Origin: Anabaenopsis elenkinii CCIBt3563
GTDB lineage: Bacteria > Cyanobacteriota > Cyanobacteriia > Cyanobacteriales > Nostocaceae
NCBI RefSeq assembly: GCF_015245355.1
Contig: NZ_CP063311.1
Coordinates: 2,353,769-2,417,768, forward strand
DNA length: 64,000 nucleotides
Direction of reading: 5' to 3'
In this document: piece by piece, positions 56,540-64,000 of the stretch
Layout of the letters: each line of letters starts with the position of its first letter
How positions within the stretch are numbered: the first letter of the stretch is position 1
Position numbers and translations under genes: made by a program
The notes under the pieces: model-generated
What the model was told of the DNA's origin: nothing
Databases searched by the model: none
What the model saw: the letters and a program-made list of their open reading frames with translations, nothing else

Positions 56540-56746
56540 ATGACAATTTGGGTAAACGAGCAAATTGATCCTTCGGGTATGATTCACGCTTGTATTGCTT
56601 GTTGTGATGAATCCCAAGCTAAACACTGTCATCAATCCTTTGAAGAAAATTTGACTGATAGCCAAAAATTAGCCGGTTGGGTAGCACAATTGCGAATCGT
56701 TAACTCTTGGGATGAAGTCCCAGTTAATGCTCTCAAACTTAATTAG
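56540..56746 (+). CDS. Small conserved cyanobacterial protein, unknown function
   Basis: 68 residues starting MTIWVNEQIDPSGMIHACIA, with a CIACC cluster and several His. I chose ATG 56540, nine bases after AGGGGG; the ATG at 56531 touches that ribosome site. Similar short proteins are widespread in cyanobacteria, and I recall them being labelled glycogen debranching protein, which the size does not support. A hairpin follows (AAAGGTCA 56762-56769, TGACCTTT 56784-56791). Confidence 0.75.
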   Translation: MTIWVNEQIDPSGMIHACIACCDESQAKHCHQSFEENLTDSQKLAGWVAQLRIVNSWDEVPVNALKLN

Positions 56747-56761
56747 ACCCCAGTCTTTTAT

Positions 56762-56791
56762 AAAGGTCATACCCTTGAGGTTTTGACCTTT
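56762..56791 (+). terminator. Hairpin after the small gene
   Basis: AAAGGTCA and TGACCTTT are perfect inverted copies, extended by CCCAG/CTGGG further out. No T-run follows, so it may be a processing or weak termination signal. Confidence 0.5.
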
Positions 56792-56822
56792 ATTATAGTT
56801 CCTGGGGGAATTTTCCCTAATA

Positions 56823-56927
56823 TACAGCGCATTTGATCTGAGTGGGTACGGCAGGGCAGGCAGGATGCCCACCCCACAAGATTTATGATATTAAAGTGTG
56901 TACTTTATTTACTTGAAAAGTGCTGTA
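56823..56927 (-). repeat. Small MITE-like element (TACAGC ends), intact copy
   Basis: About 105 bp between TACAGCGCATTTGATC and the inverted AAAAGTGCTGTA. Both ends read TACAGC inward, which would fit a TA-targeting (Tc1/IS630-like) transposase; this is inference. The inner part GTGGGGTGGGCATCCTGCC is shared with the split copy at 52579. Confidence 0.75.
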
Positions 56928-57121
56928 AGTATTAAATGTATGATGATTTATACGTATAACCTAATAAACCATAAACATCAGACTGAAAAAATCAGCACTC
57001 ATACACAACAAATTTTAAGAAACATCAATAATTCTGCAAATTTCATGAGTTTTATTAACTTTTAAGAGTTATCATCATAGCAATAGTTGAATATAAAACT
57101 TGCGAAACCCGAATTAATATA

Positions 57122-57691
57122 GTGAACTATTCCCCAGTTTACACTATGGCTAACGCCACGCTATCGCTATCGGAGCAAACCTGTCCTATTAATTTAGTTG
57201 GCGAAACAGGACAAGCGGTGCAGATTTCTATTCATCCCCCTAGTCAGTATATCTGTGCCAACTGCGAACGGATATTACCAGACTGGAAAAGTCAACCTGA
57301 TTTATGGGTTGTAATTGTTTTGCAACAATCACGTTATCAACTAGTAAGAAGAACCACAGCAACAGAATTAGAAAAAGAACGCTTACGAGAAAAGTTTATG
57401 CGCTTTGGTTGTGATTTAGCATTTAAACTGCAAGATCACGGCTATTTAACAGACCTAATTGATCCCTGTACCGGTTACCCTTTACTGTCTCATCCGGGAG
57501 AAATTCCCCACAACGACACAGCAGTAGTACAAGCCTTGCTCAACTATCCAGTGCTCAAAAATAAATGTCGTGTACTGATTCATCCCCTATGGGGTGCAGC
57601 AGTTTATCCGAGTATTTTAATATCAGTTGCACCACCAAAAGTCATCGCCACCTTTACCAAAGAAATTGCACCCTTACACGGTTGGAATTGA
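57122..57691 (+). CDS. MMADHC-like (methylmalonic aciduria/homocystinuria type D) family protein
   Basis: 189 residues. Conserved-looking blocks are ICANCERILPDW, FGCDLAFKLQDHGYLTDLID, PCTGYPLLSHPGEIPHNDTA and LIHPLWGAAVYPS. I recall this protein from cyanobacteria annotated as methylmalonic aciduria and homocystinuria type D homolog, a cobalamin-trafficking family in animals; its role in bacteria is unproven. The frame starts at GTG 57122; ATG 57146 (MANATLSL) is a plausible alternative. Confidence 0.65.
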   Translation: MNYSPVYTMANATLSLSEQTCPINLVGETGQAVQISIHPPSQYICANCERILPDWKSQPDLWVVIVLQQSRYQLVRRTTATELEKERLREKFMRFGCDLAFKLQDHGYLTDLIDPCTGYPLLSHPGEIPHNDTAVVQALLNYPVLKNKCRVLIHPLWGAAVYPSILISVAPPKVIATFTKEIAPLHGWN

Positions 57692-57724
57692 ATTTAATAG
57701 ACACACTTTACTTGGATATTAGGA

Positions 57725-58789
57725 TTAAATATTTCTCCCTCGTTCCCGTGGTTGAGCATTAATAGGGATGAGAATTTGGTTGAGCCTACGTAATTGGTCA
57801 GATGTTCCCATGCAAATGAGTGTATCTCCAGATAATAAAATAGTATCCCCAGTCGGACCGCCAATCAAACTACCATTAGCCCGGCGAATGGCAATCACTA
57901 AAGCTCCAGAGTCCGATCGCAATCTTGTTTGTTTCAAACTTTGACCCACAAGGGGACACACCAGGGGGTCTACGAGAAACTGTTCCATATAAAACTTGCG
58001 GTCTGTACCAGAAATAAAATCATCAACAAAATCTAACACCTGGGGTCTTAAGGCTGCTGCAGCCATCCGCTTACCACCGGTAATGTAAGGTGAAACCACG
58101 ATATCTGCCCCACCACGCTGTATTTTTTTTGCAGATTCCTCCGTACTAGCCCGGGCGATCGCTCTAATTTTCGGATTCAATGTTTTTGCGGTTAACACAG
58201 TATATAAATTTTCCGCATCAGAAGGTAAAGCCGCCACAATGCAAACTGATCGGTCTACCCTTACCTTCAAGAGGGTGTCATCTAGAGTCACATCACCCTG
58301 ATATACTATATACCCTTCTGCCTGTGCCTGTTCTACAGATTCTAAATCCGAATCAACTACGACAAAGGTGACATTTTCCGCCTGAAATTCCTTAGCAATT
58401 TGACGCCCGGTGCGACTAAATCCACAGATGATATAATGTTGTGTCAGAGTTTCCATTAACCTTCTCTGTTGCCGTAGTCTCATGCCTTCTTGAAAGTAGC
58501 CCTGAATCACGGCTTCTGTGAATCTATTGATCATGTAACCAATAGTGACTACACCCAACAAAATTAAGGCGATTGTAAATAATCGTCCTTGTCTACTCAA
58601 GGGATTAGTCTCCCCAAAACCCACAGTAGTTAAGGTAATCACGGTCATATAAGCCGCTTCTTCCCATGACCACCCCTCCATGAACTTGTACCATAAAGTA
58701 CCGGTCAGGAAAACACCCCCCAGGGAAATAGTCCCCAGAGTCAGTTCTTGTTGCAGTCTTCGGTATTTTTTCTCAAGTGTGGAATACAA
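57725..58789 (-). CDS. Potassium channel with RCK (TrkA-N/TrkA-C) domains
   Basis: 354 residues: helix 1 (about 16-34), the pore with selectivity filter TLTTVGFGETNP, helix 2 (about 69-88), then a TrkA-N/RCK domain starting HYIICGFSRTGRQIAKEF (nucleotide motif) and an RCK-C domain (about 270-345). It is a two-helix, ligand-gated K+ channel of the MthK/GsuK type; the filter is TVGFG rather than TVGYG, which still fits K+ channels. Located in the plasma membrane. Its gene is divergent from argD. Confidence 0.92.
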   Translation of the reverse strand: MYSTLEKKYRRLQQELTLGTISLGGVFLTGTLWYKFMEGWSWEEAAYMTVITLTTVGFGETNPLSRQGRLFTIALILLGVVTIGYMINRFTEAVIQGYFQEGMRLRQQRRLMETLTQHYIICGFSRTGRQIAKEFQAENVTFVVVDSDLESVEQAQAEGYIVYQGDVTLDDTLLKVRVDRSVCIVAALPSDAENLYTVLTAKTLNPKIRAIARASTEESAKKIQRGGADIVVSPYITGGKRMAAAALRPQVLDFVDDFISGTDRKFYMEQFLVDPLVCPLVGQSLKQTRLRSDSGALVIAIRRANGSLIGGPTGDTILLSGDTLICMGTSDQLRRLNQILIPINAQPRERGRNI

Positions 58790-58939
58790 AGTTATTTTAC
58801 CGTTACCATGGTTTGGCAGAGTGTTGAACCCCTCACCTAAAAAAAGTATCAGATTTAATAAATAAAATGTTATTTTTAATAATTTCTAGCAAACTAGTAA
58901 GTGACTATTAAAATTAAAGAGATATCAGGAGGCGTGGCC

Positions 58940-60223
58940 GTGAGTAGAGAAACTCTCATTGAGCAAGCTACTATCCCCCCAACATCAAATTCTATGTCAT
59001 CCAGCCCTTTTGATGCTGATAGCTTCAATGAAGCTGTCATGTCAACCTATGCTCGGTTTCCCCTAGCTTTAGATCGGGGTGCTGGCTGTCGGGTTTGGGA
59101 TACCCAGGGACGTGAATATCTGGACTTTGTAGCCGGAATAGCCACTTGCACCCTGGGACACGCCCACCCGGCTATGGTAGAGGCGGTAACGCGCCAAATC
59201 CAAAAGCTACACCACGTTTCTAATTTGTACTATATTCCCGAACAAGGGGAATTAGCCCAATGGATAGTTGAACATTCCTGTGCTGACCGGGTATTTTTCT
59301 GCAATTCCGGGGCTGAAGCTAACGAAGCAGCGATTAAACTAGCGCGCAAATATGCTCATACAGTTCTAGATATTGACAAGCCGATTATTCTCACAGCTAA
59401 TGCTAGTTTCCATGGTCGGACTTTGGCCACCATCACCGCTACAGGACAACCAAAGTATCAAAAATACTTTGATCCTTTAGTCCCCGGGTTTGAATATGTT
59501 CCCTATAACGATGTTAGTGCATTTGAGGCCGCAATTAGTGAGTTAGACGAAGGTGATTATCGTGTCGCCGCAATTCTCATTGAACCCCTGCAAGGAGAAG
59601 GTGGTGTCCGCCCCGGAGATATCGCTTATTTCCAAAAGCTGCGGCGACTTTGTGATGAAACTGGTATTTTGTTGATCTTTGACGAAGTACAAGTTGGTAT
59701 GGGACGCACTGGTAAGCTATGGGGTTATGAATATCTGGGTGTGGAACCAGATATCTTTACCAGTGCGAAAGGTTTGGGTGGCGGTATCCCCATTGGGGCG
59801 ATGATGAGTAAGAAGTTCTGCGATGTTTTTCAACCAGGAGAACACGCTAGTACTTTTGGCGGTAACCCCTTTGTTTGTGGTGTGGCCTTGGCTGTTTGTC
59901 AGACTTTGGAAAAAGAGAATATTTTGCCAAATGTGGAAGCAAGAGGTACTCAGTTACGTGATGGATTAAACGCCATCGCCGCTAAATATCCCCATGTGAT
60001 TTCTCAAGTCCGCGGTTGGGGTTTAATCAATGGTATGGAGTTACAAGCAGATATTCAGCTGACCGCCGCTGATATTGTCCAGAAGGCTCTAGAGCAGAGT
60101 TTGTTGTTAGTCCCCGCAGGTCCCAAGGTTGTCCGGTTCGTACCCCCGTTGATTGTCACTGAGGCGGAAGTCAATTTGGCTTTACAAACTGTTGAACAAG
60201 CGATCGCTTCTTTGACAAGTTAG
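58940..60223 (+). CDS. argD: Acetylornithine aminotransferase
   Basis: A PLP enzyme of arginine biosynthesis that converts N-acetylglutamate semialdehyde to N-acetylornithine. 427 residues from GTG 58940, which has AGGAGG seven bases upstream; the longer frame from 58901 would cover that site. Motifs: FVAGIATCTLGHAHPAMVEA, FFCNSGAEANEAAIKLARKY, ASFHGRTLATITATGQ, LLIFDEVQVGMGRTGKLW, and TSAKGLGGGIPIGAMM with the PLP lysine. The length is normal with a slightly extended N-terminus, as in other cyanobacteria. Confidence 0.95.
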   Translation: MSRETLIEQATIPPTSNSMSSSPFDADSFNEAVMSTYARFPLALDRGAGCRVWDTQGREYLDFVAGIATCTLGHAHPAMVEAVTRQIQKLHHVSNLYYIPEQGELAQWIVEHSCADRVFFCNSGAEANEAAIKLARKYAHTVLDIDKPIILTANASFHGRTLATITATGQPKYQKYFDPLVPGFEYVPYNDVSAFEAAISELDEGDYRVAAILIEPLQGEGGVRPGDIAYFQKLRRLCDETGILLIFDEVQVGMGRTGKLWGYEYLGVEPDIFTSAKGLGGGIPIGAMMSKKFCDVFQPGEHASTFGGNPFVCGVALAVCQTLEKENILPNVEARGTQLRDGLNAIAAKYPHVISQVRGWGLINGMELQADIQLTAADIVQKALEQSLLLVPAGPKVVRFVPPLIVTEAEVNLALQTVEQAIASLTS

Positions 60224-60234
60224 TTGTGTCTGAT

Positions 60235-60265
60235 CAGCGAGGATGGGTTATCCTGTTTCTCGCTG
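60235..60265. terminator. Hairpin between argD and tsaB
   Basis: CAGCGAG (60235-60241) pairs with CTCGCTG (60259-60265), with inner GGAT/ATCC. It lies between convergent genes. There is no T-run, so it is only a candidate. Confidence 0.4.
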
Positions 60266-60300
60266 TTGCGTCCAGGAAACAGGGAAAATGTAAATATATG

Positions 60301-60960
60301 TTAAGTTTCTACCGGATGTTGCCCATAATATGGTATTGCTTCTAACCAGTGCGGTTGTTGACCTTGTTGCCAATCTAAATAGGCTAATTCCAAAATACTC
60401 CCTACAGTTATAGCCAAGTTAGATGTAGCTTTAATTAGTTTATATTCACCCTGCCAGTTAGCTAAGGTGTTGTGCCATGCTTCCGGTGTGAATACAGCAT
60501 CGGCTAATAAAGTTCTCAGCCGGGAATGCTCAGGGAATGGTTCATATATCCCACCAAAGACTTTTCCCCTTTGGGCTGGCATTTCTACGGCTATAACCCC
60601 CGGTGTTTGGGGCTTTTGAGGTTTTTTAGCCCAAGCTAATGCCGCTAGGGTAGAAATCGTAAATACAGGGATATTTAATTGTTGTCCTAAGGTGCGGGCA
60701 ATGACAAGACCTATCCTGGTTCCGGTAAAACCACCAGGACCCTTAGCTACGGCAATAAATCCTAACTCTTCCCAAGTGTGGGGCTTAATAAATTCTACTA
60801 AGTATTGATGGATGTAACTAGATAAATCACGCCCCAAATCCCAAGTATGAGTACGACTTTCACTATTAAAATCACTGATAGCCAGACCCAGTGAGGGGGT
60901 GGTTGTGTGTAGTGATAATGCGTAGGTTTTGGCTCCAAGGTCTTCTAGTTGTTGAATCAC
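60301..60960 (-). CDS. tsaB: tRNA threonylcarbamoyladenosine biosynthesis protein TsaB
   Basis: Subunit of the complex that makes t6A37 in ANN-decoding tRNAs. 219 residues with YALSLHTTTPSLGLAISDFN (phosphate-binding loop of the ASKHA fold) and FIAVAKGPGGFTGTRIGLVI, the family signature. The start is GTG at 60960; no ATG is available before the first motif. It converges on argD. Confidence 0.92.
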   Translation of the reverse strand: MIQQLEDLGAKTYALSLHTTTPSLGLAISDFNSESRTHTWDLGRDLSSYIHQYLVEFIKPHTWEELGFIAVAKGPGGFTGTRIGLVIARTLGQQLNIPVFTISTLAALAWAKKPQKPQTPGVIAVEMPAQRGKVFGGIYEPFPEHSRLRTLLADAVFTPEAWHNTLANWQGEYKLIKATSNLAITVGSILELAYLDWQQGQQPHWLEAIPYYGQHPVET

Positions 60961-61135
60961 GATTAATTACAATGTTATACTTCAGATTCACTTACCTATA
61001 TTAGATAGAAATCAGACTCCCCTGGGAGTTGGGTACATCAAATGATAAGAATCGATACAGGAGTCAACATAGGCTCAAGTTTGACGGCTACCCTAGTAAC
61101 TTTGTAGTAGCCGCTGTTAATGGTGATCTCTTGGC

Positions 61136-61384
61136 TCAGGTTGGTACTAGTTCTCCAGGACGCAATTTTGACCACTTACCCACTTCCTGCTTAAAGCTCA
61201 AACAACCCACCACGTCCCACTCCATTTCAATGACATCTTGGCTGGTACGAATATTGACGTTGATGGAAGGTTCACTCGGATCAAAGGTGGGATTTTCAGT
61301 TAGGTGTGGCTGTTGGTGCTGTGTTTCTACTGCGTGGTAGGTTTGACAGCGGTCTACATAGTGGCAGTTCACACAAATACACAT
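61136..61384 (-). CDS. ycf34: Ycf34 family protein
   Basis: 82 residues beginning MCICVNCHYVDRCQTYHAVE, with four cysteines in the first 13 residues, and ending VVGCLSFKQEVGKWSKLRPG. This matches Ycf34, found in cyanobacteria and red-lineage plastids and reported to bind an iron-sulfur cluster and affect photosynthetic electron transport. The frame on the opposite strand (61029-61340) is a shadow. Confidence 0.93.
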   Translation of the reverse strand: MCICVNCHYVDRCQTYHAVETQHQQPHLTENPTFDPSEPSINVNIRTSQDVIEMEWDVVGCLSFKQEVGKWSKLRPGELVPT

Positions 61385-61473
61385 AATCGAACTGACTCCA
61401 AAAACCTATTTTACTATTAATGTTAATGTAACTTAAGCCCAATTTGTATTCACTAGTTGTTGGGTTGGTTTTT

Positions 61474-62745
61474 ATGACAATCCACAGTTTGAGCAATCTC
61501 ACCCTGGTTACCGAAAATTGGCCTTTTAACTGGCAACTACTACCACCATCTGCTTATATGGTAGGTGGTGCAGTGCGTGATGCCCTGTTGAGTAGAACTC
61601 GTGAATATTTAGATCTGGATTTTATTGTTCCATCTCAGGCGGTGGAGCTAGCTCGGACGATCGCCAGTCATTATCAAGCCGGTTTTGTACTACTCGACCC
61701 GGAAAGACAAATTGCGCGGGTCGTCTTTCCCCACGCCACAGCGGATTTTGCCCAACAGGAAGGAGATAGTTTAGAGGCAGATTTGCATAGAAGAGATTTT
61801 ACCATTAATGCGATCGCCTATCATCTCCACACCCAAACTATCTTCGACCCCTTACACGGTTATGATGATTTACAACGGGGTATATTACGCATGGTCTCAC
61901 CAGCTAACCTCAAAGATGACCCTCTGCGATTAATGCGGGCATATCGTCAAGCTGCCCAACTTGCTTTTACCATTGAACCGACTACTCAGGCAACTATTAC
62001 CACCTTAGCACCACAGATCATAGAAGTCGCCCCGGAACGAGTACGGGGAGAAATTAGTTATTTATTAGCAAATCCTCAAGGGACATCTTGGCTACTTAAG
62101 GCCGCGTCAAATCATTTACTTGCGCCTTTCTTTCCCCATGCTACCCCCGAAAGTTGGCAAAAATTAGCAACAGTAGACACACTTGCTGGTGTGATTACTC
62201 AACATTGGCCGCAATTGGGTGTCAAATTACAGCAGCATATCCGGGATACCGTCAAAACTACTTGTTTGGGTATTGCTAAACTGGCTTGTTTAGTTCACCC
62301 TAACCCAGAAGTTGCTAAAACCCAACTCCAAGCACTGACTTACAGCCGTGCAGAAATTCAGGCTGTGACCACCGCCCTCAAACTCCTTCCCCTACTCAAA
62401 TCCCCTCATATGTCCGTGCGAGAACAGTATTTCTTCTTCCAAGAGGCGGGAAATGTATTTGCGGCTACAATAATATTAGCCTTAATAGATGATAATTTGG
62501 TATCGGTGACTTCAGGGCACAAGTCGCTGCGCGCCTATGCACCATTAATCAGCCGGTATCTGAACCCTGATGATCTGGTTGCCCATCCCACTAAATTAGT
62601 GAGTGGCGATAAGTTAATCATATCACTAAATATTCCCCCTTCCCCCAAATTAGGCAAATTATTGACAGAAATTGCCATTGCACAAGCTGAGGGAAAAGTT
62701 TCTACCCCAGAAGATGCGATCGCTTTTGCTCGGCAGTTATTATAA
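61474..62745 (+). CDS. cca: CCA tRNA nucleotidyltransferase
   Basis: A class II nucleotidyltransferase that adds or repairs 3'-CCA; both tRNAs in this window lack an encoded CCA. 423 residues from ATG 61474 (the earlier TTG 61444 adds ten hydrophobic residues and has no ribosome site). Motifs: AYMVGGAVRDALLSR, LDLDFIVPS (catalytic DxD), DLHRRDFTINAIAYHL, DDPLRLMRAYRQAAQL. The C-terminal part is typical of the cyanobacterial form. Confidence 0.93.
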   Translation: MTIHSLSNLTLVTENWPFNWQLLPPSAYMVGGAVRDALLSRTREYLDLDFIVPSQAVELARTIASHYQAGFVLLDPERQIARVVFPHATADFAQQEGDSLEADLHRRDFTINAIAYHLHTQTIFDPLHGYDDLQRGILRMVSPANLKDDPLRLMRAYRQAAQLAFTIEPTTQATITTLAPQIIEVAPERVRGEISYLLANPQGTSWLLKAASNHLLAPFFPHATPESWQKLATVDTLAGVITQHWPQLGVKLQQHIRDTVKTTCLGIAKLACLVHPNPEVAKTQLQALTYSRAEIQAVTTALKLLPLLKSPHMSVREQYFFFQEAGNVFAATIILALIDDNLVSVTSGHKSLRAYAPLISRYLNPDDLVAHPTKLVSGDKLIISLNIPPSPKLGKLLTEIAIAQAEGKVSTPEDAIAFARQLL

Positions 62746-62963
62746 AATTTAGGGTAAAAATATATACTTGTAATTAGTCTGGCTACACTCAGACCCTAGG
62801 TACACACAACCAGAAGTATTATTCTACGGAATTTCAGAATATTTTTGCTGATCACGCCTAAATCAATCATTAATTAAAATCATAAATTGTCTTTGGGAAA
62901 CTGAAGCTATGATAAAAGTTGCAAACATGGTCAAAGACCATCATCAACAAAATTAGCAGTTAA

Positions 62964-64000
62964 GAAAAAAACCATATTATACTAGAAATTCTAGATTATA
63001 CAGCACCATTAATCCCCTCCCAGGAATTAAATCCTGTTCTTTTTCATGCTCAAGATTATCATGGTGAAAATATCAATTCCTTCTCTACATCACAAAGAAA
63101 ATTAGACCTTAATAACGAGAATATAGCTAATTTTGATAATCATAAACCAGCATTGATCACCGCCAAGGAATTAAGTCCGATTCTCCCTTCCCCCTCACAC
63201 CATAACTTACTCCAACCAGGTAATCATTTTCAGTCAATTTTACGAATAAATAACTCACCCACCCATATCATCCGATCTTTGCTCACTAATTTACATCAAC
63301 AGGATGAGACCACCTCACATACCACATCCGAGTTAGAGATTTTAACTCTGGGTATATCTGTCAATAATCGTCTGGTAGTAGAGAGTACCTTAGTTCGCGG
63401 TTATGAAGATGGTTTTGATGCAGTAGACTTAGAGAATTGGCAAATACCTTACCAAATATTTTTACAAGCTCTAGGTATTCAAACCTCTGAACTAGCAGAT
63501 GGTCAATTAGAACTGCGCTCCCCTAATTTTATCCTGCGAATCAACCCCAAAGAACTCACTCTAGACCCAGACTTGGGAAGAGTCTTGAAAATTAAAGATA
63601 TAGAAGAATTATTTGATGTCCTAGTCGAATTTGACATTAAAAGCTACAGATTGCTTATTCAAGCTCCCTGGTTAAGTCAAACAGATCCTCAAGTAACTAG
63701 AGAAAAACCAGATGATATAATACTATTAGATGGGTTACCAAAAGTCACAGGTCCCCTATTTAGCTTTAGTCATCTTTTACAAGAGATACGGTTTAATAGC
63801 TCTCATAACAATAACATTCAAAGTTCAGCTAGTTTTCAAGCCATTGGTACAGCTTTCAAGGGAGGATGGAGGTTAGGAGTTCAACAAGGAAATATATTAG
63901 AAAACCCAAAATTCCAAATTAACTCCTTTGGGTGGGTAAATTCAGAGCCACACCAAGACTATATTGTCGGACAACAACAAACATTTTTGCCTAGGACATT
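62964..64000 (+). pseudogene. 5'-damaged or unusual-start long frame, possibly usher/secretion-like (runs off window)
   Basis: Open from the codon after a TAA (62961-62963) to the window end, over 345 codons, without a single in-frame ATG or GTG; the first TTG is at 63153. The protein looks real: ELEILTLGISVNNRLVVEST, VRGYEDGFDAVDLENWQIPY, ILRINPKELTLDPDLGRVLK, SYRLLIQAPWL. The N-terminal part recalls the periplasmic beta-domain of outer-membrane usher-like proteins, but I do not firmly recognise the family. A short ATG frame (62909-62956) just upstream is in another register, so a 5' frameshift is likely. The alternative is a TTG start. Confidence 0.55.

Noticed and set aside
61029..61340. 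Plus-strand frame of 103 codons
   Set aside because: It is the shadow of ycf34 on the other strand.

Overview
The window reads as chromosome of a filamentous, heterocyst-forming cyanobacterium (order Nostocales). The evidence is a heterocyst glycolipid island (hetI, hglB, a PfaA/C/D-like polyketide synthase set, hgdB-hgdC-hgdA, hglT), cyanobacterial housekeeping genes (chlP, cpcT, ycf34), frequent GCGATCGC (HIP1) octamers, heptanucleotide GTTCCCT-type repeats, and several MITE-like repeats. Names rest on protein motifs and on remembered gene order in Anabaena/Nostoc PCC 7120; no database was searched.

Layout. 1-3.2 kb: the 5' part of a protein kinase/WD40 gene (minus strand), an AT-rich spacer, a damaged Panacea/PemK-like toxin-antitoxin pair and tRNA-Gly(CCC). 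3.3-11.8 kb: a DppC-like permease, a group II intron 3' remnant, an hsp20 remnant, the sulfate transporter genes sbpA-cysT-cysW, chlP on the other strand, then cysA. The last 179 bp of the dppC-like gene are repeated almost perfectly at 9114-9292, so the intron and sulfate-gene block looks inserted or rearranged. 12.0-28.4 kb: hetI converges on a five-gene minus-strand block making the heterocyst glycolipid aglycone. It runs hglE (KS-AT-ACP-ACP-partial KR), KR-DH, KS-CLF-AT, PfaD-type enoyl reductase, then hglB (ACP-thioester reductase). hetN, which lies between hglB and hetI in PCC 7120, is absent here. 28.1-30.5 kb: a small conserved gene, a MITE, and a ParB-domain protein fused to a decayed methyltransferase domain.

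31.0-39.0 kb: seven plus-strand genes (hgdB, hgdC, hgdA, GT2, DUF2141, membrane GT2, hglT) for export and glycosylation of the glycolipid. As I remember it they match all5347 to all5341 of PCC 7120 one for one. 39.1-49.2 kb: an accessory block between hglT and cpcT. It holds a DUF1156 DNA methyltransferase facing a tight operon of two different dynamin-like GTPases with a membrane-anchored unknown protein between them, then a broken MITE and a TPR protein whose C-terminus is encoded by a dispersed repeat. The dynamin operon is the best candidate for an undescribed system.

49.3-64 kb: cpcT, a metallophosphoesterase, tRNA-Cys, a desaturase-like/SDR fusion, a complete insertion sequence sitting inside a small MITE, a second DevB-DevC pair with no DevA, several housekeeping genes (MMADHC-like, K+ channel with RCK domains, argD, tsaB, ycf34, cca), and a long reading frame running off the end that has no ATG.
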